Under the pieces are notes generated by a model. It saw only the letters and a list, made by a program, of their open reading frames with translations. It was not told the DNA's origin and did not search any database. Shown here one piece after another: positions 26,263 through 35,334 of a stretch of 64,000 nt of DNA. The stretch's first letter is position 1. Each line of letters starts with the position of its first letter. The DNA comes from WJLY01 sp964562405 (GTDB lineage: Bacteria > Joyebacterota > Joyebacteria > Joyebacterales > Joyebacteraceae), in NCBI GenBank assembly GCA_964562405.1, contig CAZLTC010000001.1, positions 50,225 to 114,224 of the forward strand. The letters run 5' to 3'. Both the position numbers and the translations under genes were made by a program.

Positions 26263-28538
26263 GGAAGGTCCTTCACATAGTCCAGTCGCTGGATACCGGA
26301 GGCGCGGAGCGCGTTGTTGCGGAGTATGCCATGGCGCACGACCGGACGCGCTACCGCCCTGAGGTCTGCTGCGTTCTGGAGGGCGGCTACCTTGTGCAAC
26401 AGCTCGAGGAGGCCGGCGTGCCCGTCCACGTGCTGCGGCGCGGCAAGAGGATCAACCTCCGGGCGCTTCTGCGGCTCACGCGCCTGATCGTCCGGGAGCG
26501 GTTCGACGTCGTGCACAACCACAACTTCACGGCCCTGTCGATAGGCGTGCCGGCCGCAGCGCTGGCCGGCGTCAACGTGCTCGTGAGGACGGAGCACAAC
26601 GTAACCAGGCGAGCGCGAGGCGGGCGCTACGTGTTGAGCCGGCTGGCGGCTCTGCGCGAGAACGCACAGATCGCCGTCTCTGACGCCGTCCGCGCCTCGC
26701 ATCTGGCCGCGGGGCGCATCCCGGAGGATCGGTTCGTCACCGTGAGGAACGGCATCGACGGCGGCCGGATGGTCGTCGAGGGCGACAGGAGGACGCTCAG
26801 GCTGTCGCTGGGGTGGAACCCGGACGATTTCATCTGCCTGAGCGTCGGGAGTCTCACGCGCCAGAAGGACTTCGACAACCTGCTCGCGGCCGCGGTTCGC
26901 GTTGTGGAAGACCGTCCGGAGGCGCGCTTCATCGTGGCGGGCGAGGGCGCGGAGGAGGGCCGTCTGCGCTCCCTATGCGAGGAAATGGGGCTCACACGGC
27001 ACGTGAGCTTCGTCGGGCGCAGCACGGACATTCCTCGTCTTCTGAAGGCGGCGGACGCGTTCGTCCTGTCGTCCGCATGGGAAGGGCTTCCCATCACGAT
27101 GCTCGAGGCGATGGCGGCGGGTACTCCGTGCGTGGTGACGAGCGCGGGAGGCGTCGATGAGGTGACGAAGGACGGCGTCAGCGGCCTCGTCGTGCCGCCG
27201 CGCGATCCGGAGGCGCTCGCACGCGCCATCGTGCGGCTCGCCGCTGACGTGCGGCTCCGCGATGACCTGGCGGCGGCAGCGTCGGGCGTGTTCGAGCGGC
27301 GGTGTACCGCGCGTGGGATGGCGCAGCAGACCGAGGCTCTCTACGACCTGGCCGCGAGCGGCCGGGCCGATCTTGCGGCCGCGGGGCCCATGAAGGTCAT
27401 CCTGGTGATCGGCCAGCTCTCGTTCGGAGGCGCCGAGCGGCAGGTCGCGGAGCTGGCTACGCGGCTGCCGCGGGATCGCTACGAGCCCATCGTGTGCTGT
27501 CTGTCCGGGGGAGGTCCGCTGACCGACGAGTTCGCGCGCGCCGGCGTGCGCGTCGTCTGCATCGGAAAGAGGTCCGGCGTGGCGTCCGGAGCATCACGCT
27601 CGCTCATCAGCCTCATACGTGAGGAGCGGCCGACGATCATCCACTCGTACCTCTTCTCGGCGAACTGGCGAACCCTGCTGGTCGGGCGCATCATGAGGGT
27701 CCCTCTAGTGATCACGTCCGTCCGCAACGTCGACATCCACAGCAGGAGCGCTTTTCTGTGGGCCGAAAGACTGCTCTCGGGACTCAACGATCTCGTCATC
27801 GCGAACGCCGAGGCCGTGAAGGAGTACGTGTCACGAGAGCACTGGATCCGGGAGTCGAGGATCAAGGTTGTGATGAACGGCGTCGCGGCCGGGCGCGTGG
27901 CGCAACTGACGTCATCGACTGAGGACGGACACGCGGACGGCACGGCTCCGATGGTGCTGATGGTGGCGAGCCTGACCCCCAAGAAGGACCACGTCACGTT
28001 CCTCAAGGCGGCCGCGGAGGTCTCGCGGCGGGTTCCGGAGGCGCGGTTCGTCGTGGTGGGCGGCGGCCCGCTTCGCGGCGCGCTCGAGCGTCTGGCCCGG
28101 GAGCTCGGGCTTGAGGATCGCGTGGAGTTCCGGGGGGAGACGCACGACGTTGCAGGGGCGCTGGCGGAGGCCGACGTCTGCGTGCTGACCTCTCTCAAGG
28201 AGGGTTGTTCCAACTTCGTGCTCGAGTCGATGCTGGTGGGCAGGCCGGTCGTTGCCACGGACGCCGGCGGCAACCGCGAGCTGGTGGACGATGGGAGGAC
28301 CGGCTACATCGTGCCGGTAGGCGACGCGCCCGCGGTGGCGGCGCGTATCGTCGAGCTTCTGGGCGACCCGTCGCTTGCGCGCAGCATGGGCGACGCGGGG
28401 CGCGAGTCGGCGCTGCGCAAGTTCACCGTGGAGAGGATGGTCGACGATACGATCGCCCTGTATGAGGAGACCCTGCGGCGGAGGCTGCCGGGCCTGATCG
28501 AGTGGTCGCACGCGCGCGCGGCAAGGAGTGAGGCGTGA
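26259..28538 (+). CDS. Tandem two-domain GT4-GT4 glycosyltransferase
   Basis: A 759-residue chain with two complete GT4 modules. Module 1 (about 1-375) starts MRKVLHIVQSLDTGGAERV and has SAWEGLPITMLEAMAAG. Module 2 (from Met378, base 27390) starts MKVILVIGQLSFGGAERQV and has SLKEGCSNFVLESMLVG. No stop lies between them and no strong ribosome site precedes Met378, so one polypeptide is likely. Two successive sugar transfers by one protein are plausible. It is coupled to both neighbours by 4-nt overlaps. Confidence 0.88.
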   Translation: MRKVLHIVQSLDTGGAERVVAEYAMAHDRTRYRPEVCCVLEGGYLVQQLEEAGVPVHVLRRGKRINLRALLRLTRLIVRERFDVVHNHNFTALSIGVPAAALAGVNVLVRTEHNVTRRARGGRYVLSRLAALRENAQIAVSDAVRASHLAAGRIPEDRFVTVRNGIDGGRMVVEGDRRTLRLSLGWNPDDFICLSVGSLTRQKDFDNLLAAAVRVVEDRPEARFIVAGEGAEEGRLRSLCEEMGLTRHVSFVGRSTDIPRLLKAADAFVLSSAWEGLPITMLEAMAAGTPCVVTSAGGVDEVTKDGVSGLVVPPRDPEALARAIVRLAADVRLRDDLAAAASGVFERRCTARGMAQQTEALYDLAASGRADLAAAGPMKVILVIGQLSFGGAERQVAELATRLPRDRYEPIVCCLSGGGPLTDEFARAGVRVVCIGKRSGVASGASRSLISLIREERPTIIHSYLFSANWRTLLVGRIMRVPLVITSVRNVDIHSRSAFLWAERLLSGLNDLVIANAEAVKEYVSREHWIRESRIKVVMNGVAAGRVAQLTSSTEDGHADGTAPMVLMVASLTPKKDHVTFLKAAAEVSRRVPEARFVVVGGGPLRGALERLARELGLEDRVEFRGETHDVAGALAEADVCVLTSLKEGCSNFVLESMLVGRPVVATDAGGNRELVDDGRTGYIVPVGDAPAVAARIVELLGDPSLARSMGDAGRESALRKFTVERMVDDTIALYEETLRRRLPGLIEWSHARAARSEA

Positions 28539-29731
28539 GGAGGCCGGAGACACAACGCGCGCGGGAGAGGGGCCTGCGCGATGACGTGATCAAGAACCTC
28601 ACGAAGAGGCCGAGAGGCGCGAGGCGTCTCGGTTCGGCCATCAGGAACTCCGTTCTGGCACGAAAGCTCGTCCAGGCGGTGCCGGCGGACGGGTGCGTCG
28701 TCCTTCGGTATCACTCGGTCAACGATGACAGCGGCTGGGCCGACGACTACCTTCAGAGAAGTCTGACGGTGCCTCCCCTGATCTTCGACGCCCAGATGCG
28801 CTTCCTGAAGGAGCGCTACGACGTCGTCGCGATGGGGGAATTGGCCGAGATCGTGCGCTCCGGCGTCCGAATCGGCGGGCGGCTGGCGGCCGTCACGTTT
28901 GACGACGGCTACGAGGACAACTACCGCAACGCGCTCCCCATCCTGGCGAGTCACGGCCTCACGGCGACCTTCTACGTGACGTCCGGCACGGTAGCGGACG
29001 CCTCGGTCCTGTGGACCGTCAGACTGCGGTTCGCGGTACGACGGTCGAGGCGAGGTGCGATCGCGCTCCCGTTCGCCGGAGGCCGCAGGATCGACATCTC
29101 GTCTTTCGGGGCGAAGGAGAGCGCCGTGCGCCTCGTGACGAGCATCGTCAAGCGGTCGAGCGTACGCGAGGCGGACGACATCCTTCGAGAGATCGAGACG
29201 GAGTGTGGCGAGCTGGACGGGGGGTTCGACAGGCGGATCATGGTGACCGAGAGCGAGCTGCGCGAGATGCACGCGGCGGGAATGCAGATCGGCGCGCACT
29301 CGATAGGGCACTACAACCTCCCATCGATAGACGCGGCGTCGCTCAGGCGCGAACTCGTCGATTCCCGGTCGTTCCTGGAAGCGACCGTCGGCGCGCCGGT
29401 GCTGCACATGGCGTATCCGGACGGGAGAACCGGGCGGCACTTCGATGGGCGCGTCGCGCTGGCCGTGGCGGACGCGGGGTACCGCTCGGCCGTCACTTCG
29501 ATCAGCGGTCCGGTATCGCGCAAGTACTCCGTCTACAGCCTGCCGAGGCTGGGCGTCGCTCCCAGACATGCGGACCTGGCGAGGCTGGCGGCGGACATGC
29601 AGTACACGAGGCTCTCGCGGCCGGCGGAGGACGTGTTCGATGAGGTGCGCGATGCCGTCGGACTGACCGAGGGGCGCGGCGAGCGGGACGGAGACGGGTC
29701 GCCCGAGGCATGCCCGGCGGGAAGGGACTGA
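28535..29731 (+). CDS. Polysaccharide deacetylase (NodB domain)
   Basis: A 398-residue protein with the NodB motifs TFDDGYEDN (metal Asp), GAHSIGHYNL (His-x3-His) and YPDG. No signal peptide is evident, so it may act on cytoplasmic or membrane-linked glycans. Between the first and second motifs an insert of about 90 residues lengthens the domain, as in several EPS-locus deacetylases. It begins at GTG 28535 inside the stop of the tandem GT4 gene and its TGA overlaps the next ATG (TGATG). Confidence 0.85.
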   Translation: MRRPETQRARERGLRDDVIKNLTKRPRGARRLGSAIRNSVLARKLVQAVPADGCVVLRYHSVNDDSGWADDYLQRSLTVPPLIFDAQMRFLKERYDVVAMGELAEIVRSGVRIGGRLAAVTFDDGYEDNYRNALPILASHGLTATFYVTSGTVADASVLWTVRLRFAVRRSRRGAIALPFAGGRRIDISSFGAKESAVRLVTSIVKRSSVREADDILREIETECGELDGGFDRRIMVTESELREMHAAGMQIGAHSIGHYNLPSIDAASLRRELVDSRSFLEATVGAPVLHMAYPDGRTGRHFDGRVALAVADAGYRSAVTSISGPVSRKYSVYSLPRLGVAPRHADLARLAADMQYTRLSRPAEDVFDEVRDAVGLTEGRGERDGDGSPEACPAGRD

Positions 29732-30909
29732 TGGTCGGACGCTCTGGCAACGGACCCGACGACCGGCCGGCCAGGATAGTGTTCTGGGCCGGGTCGTTCG
29801 AACTGGCAGGGACGCAGAGGTTTCTGGTCGAACTCCTGCGCCGCATGGACCGACGGAAGTTCGAGCCGGTCGTCTTCTCGACAAGGCCCGAGGGTGAGCT
29901 TCTTCCGGCGATCCGCGCGATGGACGTTCCAGTGCACGAGTTCGGTACCGGCAGGTATCTGCTCGCGCCGGCGACGCTCAAGGGGCTTTCGGGCGCGGCA
30001 TCATTCCTGCGCCGGGAGCAGGTCGATGTGCTCTGCTGTATGCTGGGGATCACGACGCTCTTCGGGCCCTTCGTTGGGCGCGCGGCGCGTGTCCCGGTCG
30101 TCGTCAACAGCCAGCGCAACATGGGATACTGGCTCAGGGGCGGCAGCCGGGGCTGGATGTACGGGTACGTCAGCAGACGGATGGTCGATGGGATCATCGT
30201 GAACAGCTCGGCCGCGGCCGGCGAGCTGCGCGAGCGCTTCGGGGTTCCGGCGGGCCGCGTCCACGACATAGGGGCCGGCATCGATGTCGACGGCATCGGG
30301 GCGGCCGAGCCGAGCGAGGACATGCGCCGCTCTCTCGGGCTCGAAGGTTTGCGGGTCGTCGGGTGCGTGGCCAAACTGTCTCGGGTGAAGAACCACGCGC
30401 TCTTCCTGAGGGCCGCCGCGCGAGTCTCAGCGGGCAGGCATGATGTCGTGTTCCTGATCGTGGGGGACGGCGCGCTGCGAGGTGAGTTGGAGGAACTCGC
30501 GGGCTGGCTGAACCTGTCGGGGCGGGTCTTCTTCCTGGGGGAGAGGGCCGACGTGCCCGCGATTCTCAAGCTCATGGACGTATTCGTGCTGCCCTCGACC
30601 TCGGAGGGGCTTCCGAACGCTCTCATGGAGGCCATGGCCGCCGGGGTGCCCGTGGTCGCAACGAACGTGGGCGGGGTTCCAGAACTAGTGACAAACGGCG
30701 TGACGGGTCGGCTGGTGGGGCCGCAGGACGAGCAGGGAATGGAGCGGGCCATCGCCGAGCTCCTCGACGACCCTGGCAAGGCCTCGGAGATGGGCCGCGC
30801 CGGACACGACAGAGTGAGGCGGGATTACGACATAAGCGTGAGCGTTCAGGCGTTCGAGGATGTGATGAGTTCTCTACTCGACAAGGCGCGCGGGAGTCGA
30901 CTGCGTTGA
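29731..30909 (+). CDS. GT4 family glycosyltransferase
   Basis: A GT-B enzyme of 392 residues with FELAGTQRFLVEL at the N-terminus, VAKLSRVKNH at the domain linker and STSEGLPNALMEAMAAGVPVVAT as the donor-site motif. ATG 29731 overlaps the deacetylase stop; an in-frame ATG at 29710 is possible but lies deeper in the upstream gene. It is one of five GT4 genes in the window and probably adds one sugar of the repeat unit. Confidence 0.87.
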   Translation: MVGRSGNGPDDRPARIVFWAGSFELAGTQRFLVELLRRMDRRKFEPVVFSTRPEGELLPAIRAMDVPVHEFGTGRYLLAPATLKGLSGAASFLRREQVDVLCCMLGITTLFGPFVGRAARVPVVVNSQRNMGYWLRGGSRGWMYGYVSRRMVDGIIVNSSAAAGELRERFGVPAGRVHDIGAGIDVDGIGAAEPSEDMRRSLGLEGLRVVGCVAKLSRVKNHALFLRAAARVSAGRHDVVFLIVGDGALRGELEELAGWLNLSGRVFFLGERADVPAILKLMDVFVLPSTSEGLPNALMEAMAAGVPVVATNVGGVPELVTNGVTGRLVGPQDEQGMERAIAELLDDPGKASEMGRAGHDRVRRDYDISVSVQAFEDVMSSLLDKARGSRLR

Positions 30910-32741
30910 GGATCCTCTTTCTGACACAGTACTTCCCGCCCGAGACGGGCGCGGCGCCCCAGAGGGCGCGCCACTTCGCGCTCCATCTTGCCCGGATGGG
31001 TCATCATGTGACGGTCGTGACCGGCATGCCGAACCACCCGAGTGGGGTCAAGCACCCCATGTACAGACGCAGGCTGTCGTGCCGCGAGCGGCACGGCGAC
31101 GTGCGCGTGATCCGCTGCGCTCTCTTCGCCTCGCCCCGGAAGACGTTCATAACGAGGATGCTCAATCACCTGAGCTTCATGGTGACGTCGGTCCTGGGCG
31201 GTCTCAGTGCCGGCCCTTGCGACGTCATTCTCGTCAGCTCGCCGCCGCTGTTCCTGGGGGCGTCCGCCTGGCTCCTGGGGCTCGTCAAGGCTGCTCCGTT
31301 CGTGCTCGACCTCCGGGACTACTGGCCTCACGCCGCGGTGGCTCTCGGCCAGCTCAAGAGCAGGAGGGCGGTCACGCTGGCGACCAGGCTCGAGGGATTC
31401 CTGTACCGACGAGCCGCCCGGCTGATCGCGGTCACGCCGGGCATGCGGCGACTGATGCTCGAACGCGGCATTCCGTCTCACAGGATCGACCTCGTGACTA
31501 ACGGCGCCGACCTCGAGCGCTTCCGACCCATGGAGGACGCGCGCCCGGAGACAGGCAACGGCAAGCTGACGGTTCTCTACAGCGGCACCCACGGACTCGT
31601 GCATGGGATGGACATCCTCCTGGACGCTGCCGATGCCTTGCGCGACGACGCCAGGATACGTTTCCTGATGGTCGGGGACGGCGTCGCGAAGGACAAGCTG
31701 GTCAGCGACGCTGCGAGCCGCGGCCTGCGCAACGTTGAGTTCCTTCCAAGTGTCCAGCCCTCGGAACTGGCCGACATCATCCGGGAGGCGCACGTCTGCG
31801 TCGCCACGACCACCGCTGGCGCCTTCAGCGGCGGCACGATACCGGTCAAGCTCTTCGACTACATGGCTTGTGGGAGGCCAGTAGTGGCCGCTCTGGGCGG
31901 TGACGGAAGGGCGCTGATCGAAGAGTCGGGCGGCGGTGTCGTGGTTGAGCCCGGTGACGCCGAGGGGCTGGCCGGGGCGATACGAATGATGGCGGACGAC
32001 CCGGCTGTCCGCGCGGCGCTGGGCGCGAGCGGCCGCGAGTTCGTGCGTGAGCGCTACTCGAGGGAGCGGCTTGCCGGGCTGCTTGCGGACATTCTGGAGA
32101 GTGTCGCCGTCGAAGAGGGAGCCCTCGGTGCCGGCGGACGCAGGGTGCGCAGATACCTTCCCGTCAAGTACACGCTCGATGCGTTGTTCGCCCTGTTCTT
32201 CCTTGTTGCAACACTACCGGTCTCCGCCGTCCTGGCGATGCTCGTGCGGCTCGACTCGTCCGGAAGCTCCATCTTCAGACAGCGACGCATCGGTGTCTAC
32301 TCGCAGGAGTTCACGATCGCCAAGTTCCGGACGATGCACCGAAGCACGCCCGACCTGGCCACCGACATCATGATGGGCCAGCCCCGGAGCTACACGACGA
32401 GGATCGGCCGCTTTCTGCGCCGCACGAGTCTGGACGAGCTGCCCAACTTCTGGAACATCCTGAGAGGCGAGATGAGCATCGTCGGGCCGAGGCCGGCCCT
32501 CTACAACCAGACCGAGCTCATTGAGATGCGCCGGAGGCTCGGGGTCGACGTCCTGCGGCCGGGGCTCACGGGTTGGGCCCAGATCAACGGGCGCGACTCC
32601 GTCACGCTCGATGAGAAGGTGAGGCTGGACGAGTTCTACGTGCGCAACTGCTCGTTCCTTCTGGACCTCAAGATCATCCTGCGCACCGCCGGAGCGATGT
32701 CGAATCCGGATGATCTCCCGGAGCGCCCGAGGACGCCCTAA
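30906..32741 (+). CDS. GT4 glycosyltransferase fused to an initiating phosphoglycosyltransferase
   Basis: A 611-residue two-function chain. Residues about 1-400 form a WbuB-like GT4 module (FLTQYFPPETGAAPQRA at the start). From about 415 comes a short PglC/WcaJ-type monotopic phosphoglycosyltransferase with one membrane segment, the TSLDELPN catalytic Asp-Glu pair, MSIVGPRPAL and PGLTGWAQINGR. The second part should load a sugar phosphate on undecaprenyl phosphate; the first probably adds the next sugar. It starts at TTG 30906, overlapping the upstream stop. Confidence 0.9.
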   Translation: MRILFLTQYFPPETGAAPQRARHFALHLARMGHHVTVVTGMPNHPSGVKHPMYRRRLSCRERHGDVRVIRCALFASPRKTFITRMLNHLSFMVTSVLGGLSAGPCDVILVSSPPLFLGASAWLLGLVKAAPFVLDLRDYWPHAAVALGQLKSRRAVTLATRLEGFLYRRAARLIAVTPGMRRLMLERGIPSHRIDLVTNGADLERFRPMEDARPETGNGKLTVLYSGTHGLVHGMDILLDAADALRDDARIRFLMVGDGVAKDKLVSDAASRGLRNVEFLPSVQPSELADIIREAHVCVATTTAGAFSGGTIPVKLFDYMACGRPVVAALGGDGRALIEESGGGVVVEPGDAEGLAGAIRMMADDPAVRAALGASGREFVRERYSRERLAGLLADILESVAVEEGALGAGGRRVRRYLPVKYTLDALFALFFLVATLPVSAVLAMLVRLDSSGSSIFRQRRIGVYSQEFTIAKFRTMHRSTPDLATDIMMGQPRSYTTRIGRFLRRTSLDELPNFWNILRGEMSIVGPRPALYNQTELIEMRRRLGVDVLRPGLTGWAQINGRDSVTLDEKVRLDEFYVRNCSFLLDLKIILRTAGAMSNPDDLPERPRTP

Positions 32742-32752
32742 GGAGGGACTGT

Positions 32753-33679
32753 TTGACGGAGCGAAGGAACCCCGACCCGGCAGCGGACGCGCGCGGCCGG
32801 CGCCGGAACCCACGCGCGGCCGCGGCGACCGGAGGTCGCCGCGTCGACCCGCGCATGGTCGCGGCGCTCGTGGTCGTCGCGGCGCTCGTCCTGCTGGTCT
32901 ACAGGCAGAGCTTCGCGATACTCATCAGGACCTGGGAGTCGAACCCGGACTACTCACACGGGTACCTCATTCCCCCCGTCGCGGTCTTCCTGTTCTGGAG
33001 GGAGTGGAAGAGGTTCGTGTCCTCCGTGAGCAGCGGCTCGGCCTGGGGGCTCGCGCTGGTCGCCGCGGCGCTCGCCGGCCACGTGCTCTCCATACGCGCG
33101 GGCGTCTTCATGACGCAGGGTTACTCCTTCGTGCTGCTCCTCTTCGGGCTCTCGCTCTTCATGTTCGGGAGGGCGGCCACGCGGGCGGTCTGGTTCCCGT
33201 TGGCGTACCTTGTGTTCATGCTGCCGATACCGCCGTTCCTTCTGAACGTTGTCAGCTTCCAGCTGAAGGTCTTCGCCGCGAGGGCCGGAAGCGCGATAGC
33301 GCTCAAGCTGGGCGTGCCGCTCGCTAGGTCGGGCATGACGATACACCTTGCTTCAGGCTCGCTGCGTATCGCGAACCCGTGCAGCGGACTCCGGTCGCTC
33401 ATCGCGCTCGTTGCGCTTGGAGCGCTCTTCGCCTACCTCTCGCGGGGCGCCCTGTGGAAGCGTTTCATTCTCTTCGGTTCCGCCGTACCGCTGGCGGTCG
33501 CCGCGAACATGCTCAGGATCGCGGCGCTCTGCATCGTGGCCAGCGTATGGGGGATAGACACCGCGCTCGGGTCCTTCCACGACCTCTCCGGCTTCCTGCT
33601 GTTCCTCCTGGCGTTCCTGGGTATGGTGGTCGTGCGTAAGGTGCTGCGCACGGAAGCCGGGCCGAAGGAGAGGGCGTGA
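32753..33679 (+). CDS. Exosortase (EpsH/XrtA-like)
   Basis: A polytopic transpeptidase-like enzyme that cleaves and sorts PEP-CTERM proteins at the inner membrane. The 308-residue protein has about eight membrane segments. The catalytic triad is visible: Cys210 in NPCSGLRSL, Arg255 in ANMLRI and His276 in GSFHDLSG. It starts at TTG 32753 with a strong AAGGAGGG upstream. EpsI follows as a separate gene. Two probable substrates lie at 43.9 and 44.9 kb. Confidence 0.93.
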   Translation: MTERRNPDPAADARGRRRNPRAAAATGGRRVDPRMVAALVVVAALVLLVYRQSFAILIRTWESNPDYSHGYLIPPVAVFLFWREWKRFVSSVSSGSAWGLALVAAALAGHVLSIRAGVFMTQGYSFVLLLFGLSLFMFGRAATRAVWFPLAYLVFMLPIPPFLLNVVSFQLKVFAARAGSAIALKLGVPLARSGMTIHLASGSLRIANPCSGLRSLIALVALGALFAYLSRGALWKRFILFGSAVPLAVAANMLRIAALCIVASVWGIDTALGSFHDLSGFLLFLLAFLGMVVVRKVLRTEAGPKERA

Positions 33680-33750
33680 TGACGGCAGACCGTGAGAGAG
33701 GGGCCGCGGGGTTGCCGCCCGTATCGCGCGGGCTCGGGAGGCGCGCATGA
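33679..33750 (+). CDS. Possible 23-codon coupling ORF between exosortase and EpsI
   Basis: ATG 33679 overlaps the exosortase stop (TGATG) and the ORF ends with TGA overlapping the EpsI ATG (ATGA). The 23-residue product is Arg/Gly-rich and has no recognisable domain. It may be chance, or a translated linker that keeps ribosomes moving from exosortase to EpsI. Confidence 0.25.
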   Translation: MTADRERGAAGLPPVSRGLGRRA

Positions 33751-34388
33751 GCATGTACGTTCGGGTAGCACTCGTCTCGATACTCCTGGCGCTCACCGCG
33801 GCATACGTCTACCTGAACCCGCCCGCCGACATGGCGGTGGGTGGCGGGTCGCTGGAGAAGTTCCCGATGGTGCTGGGGGACTGGTCCGGCACGGAGCTGA
33901 GCTTCGATGAGGTCGTGACCGAGGAACTCAACGCCGACGACACGCTCACGCGCAGGTACACGCGCGGCGTCGATGACGTGTGGTTCGTCGTGATCTTCCA
34001 TCAGAACGAGAGGTACGGGGCACACGAGCCGCTCGTGTGCTATCGGTCACAGGGATGGACCGTCGTCGACCAGGGAACGCGCACGCTCAGGCGCGAGGTA
34101 GGAGACTTCGACGCGAACTGGGTAGCGGTCGAGTCCAAGGGTCAGACGAGGCTGGCGCTCTACTGGTGGTACACGGCGGGCGACCTTGCGACCGGCGACA
34201 GGGACAGGTTCATGGCGCGAATGGCGGCCTCGGGGATCCTGTCGAACGTGACGTTCGGTGCCTTCGTCAGGATATCGACCGTCGTGAGAGACGGCGATCT
34301 GGCGTCCGCTATGGATACGATCACCGGCTTCGCGGAACAGACGCTCGTATACCTGCCCGCCCTTTTCGAGGCGGACGTGGGGGACTAG
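33747..34388 (+). CDS. EpsI-domain exosortase-associated protein
   Basis: A 213-residue protein with an N-terminal signal anchor (about residues 5-24) and an EpsI (DUF3485-like) domain: PMVLGDWSG near the start, then HEPLVCYRSQGWTV and ALYWWYTAGD. EpsI partners exosortase A in many EPS loci, sometimes as a fusion; here it is separate. The exact biochemical role of EpsI is unknown. ATG 33747 has GGGAGG upstream. Confidence 0.88.
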   Translation: MSMYVRVALVSILLALTAAYVYLNPPADMAVGGGSLEKFPMVLGDWSGTELSFDEVVTEELNADDTLTRRYTRGVDDVWFVVIFHQNERYGAHEPLVCYRSQGWTVVDQGTRTLRREVGDFDANWVAVESKGQTRLALYWWYTAGDLATGDRDRFMARMAASGILSNVTFGAFVRISTVVRDGDLASAMDTITGFAEQTLVYLPALFEADVGD

Positions 34389-34467
34389 GCCCTGGGGCGG
34401 CCCGTGGGCCGTCCTGGAGGGCGGGCCGGCGCGACGATCGCGCCGCCAATGACCATCCGGAGGTGCG

Positions 34468-35334
34468 ATGGGGTTTCTCAAACAGCTCAACGCCCTGATC
34501 TGGGCCTGGAGCGAGACGCTCAGGGCGGTCAGGCACGGAGTGGCGGTGCTGCCGTTCGCAATGTACGCGGCGGTCCAGTGCGCCGTTCTGTTCGCGGTCG
34601 TCGGTTTCGCATACGCGCCACTGTCGGCAGTCGTCGCTCCGGCGCTCCGGTGGAGATTCGGAGAAGCCGCGCTGCACTATCCGAGCAACCTCTTTGCTCT
34701 CCGGCCGGCGCTGGCGCAGGTGGACTCGGTGCTCATCGTCCTTCTTGGAGCCGTTCTGACCGCGGCGGCGGTTCACTCCTTTGGAACGTACTTCGCCGGC
34801 AGGAGGCCGTCGTTCATTGACAGCTGGCGGGCCGCGGTGAGTCGCTACCTGCCTCTCGTGGTCGTGTCCGCCATCGTGATGGTCGTCACCCACTTCACCG
34901 CCCGTGCGCCCTTCTCGTTCCTGAGCGGCCTGGCCGAGAGCTCCCCTGGCGTGTTTCGCATCGTGAGGTTCGGGGCCGTGGCCGTCGTGATCGTTGTGCA
35001 GTCGCTGTTCGTCTACACGACGCCTGGTCTGGTCATATCGCGCACGGGCCTGCGCGAGGCGATCGTCCGAAGCTTCAGGCTGGCGGTGACGACTCCGTTT
35101 ACGAGCCTTCTGATAGTGGGAGTCCCGGCCGCGCTCGAGCTGCTCCCGCTCTGGCTGTCGAGGCAGAGCGCCAGGCTCGCCATGACGCTGGCGCCGGAGG
35201 TACTCATCTGGGTGATGCTTCTTTGGGTCGTCGTGATCCTGGTCGCGGCCTACGCGACAGCTGGCGCTGCAACGCGTCTCTTTCTGTTCTCGATCCAGGA
35301 CGACGAGGACGCGGACGAGGGGAGGGGCGCGTGA
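34468..35334 (+). CDS. Polytopic membrane protein of unknown function
   Basis: I do not recognise a family with confidence. The 288-residue protein has about six hydrophobic segments, a basic/aromatic N-terminus (ALIWAWSETLRAVRHG) and an acidic C-terminal tail (DDEDADEGRGA). The upstream CCGGAGGTG is a good ribosome site. Its stop overlaps the start of the TPR lipoprotein gene, so the two are translated together between the exosortase/EpsI pair and the regulator. A role in EPS assembly or envelope stress is a guess from position only. Confidence 0.55.
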   Translation: MGFLKQLNALIWAWSETLRAVRHGVAVLPFAMYAAVQCAVLFAVVGFAYAPLSAVVAPALRWRFGEAALHYPSNLFALRPALAQVDSVLIVLLGAVLTAAAVHSFGTYFAGRRPSFIDSWRAAVSRYLPLVVVSAIVMVVTHFTARAPFSFLSGLAESSPGVFRIVRFGAVAVVIVVQSLFVYTTPGLVISRTGLREAIVRSFRLAVTTPFTSLLIVGVPAALELLPLWLSRQSARLAMTLAPEVLIWVMLLWVVVILVAAYATAGAATRLFLFSIQDDEDADEGRGA

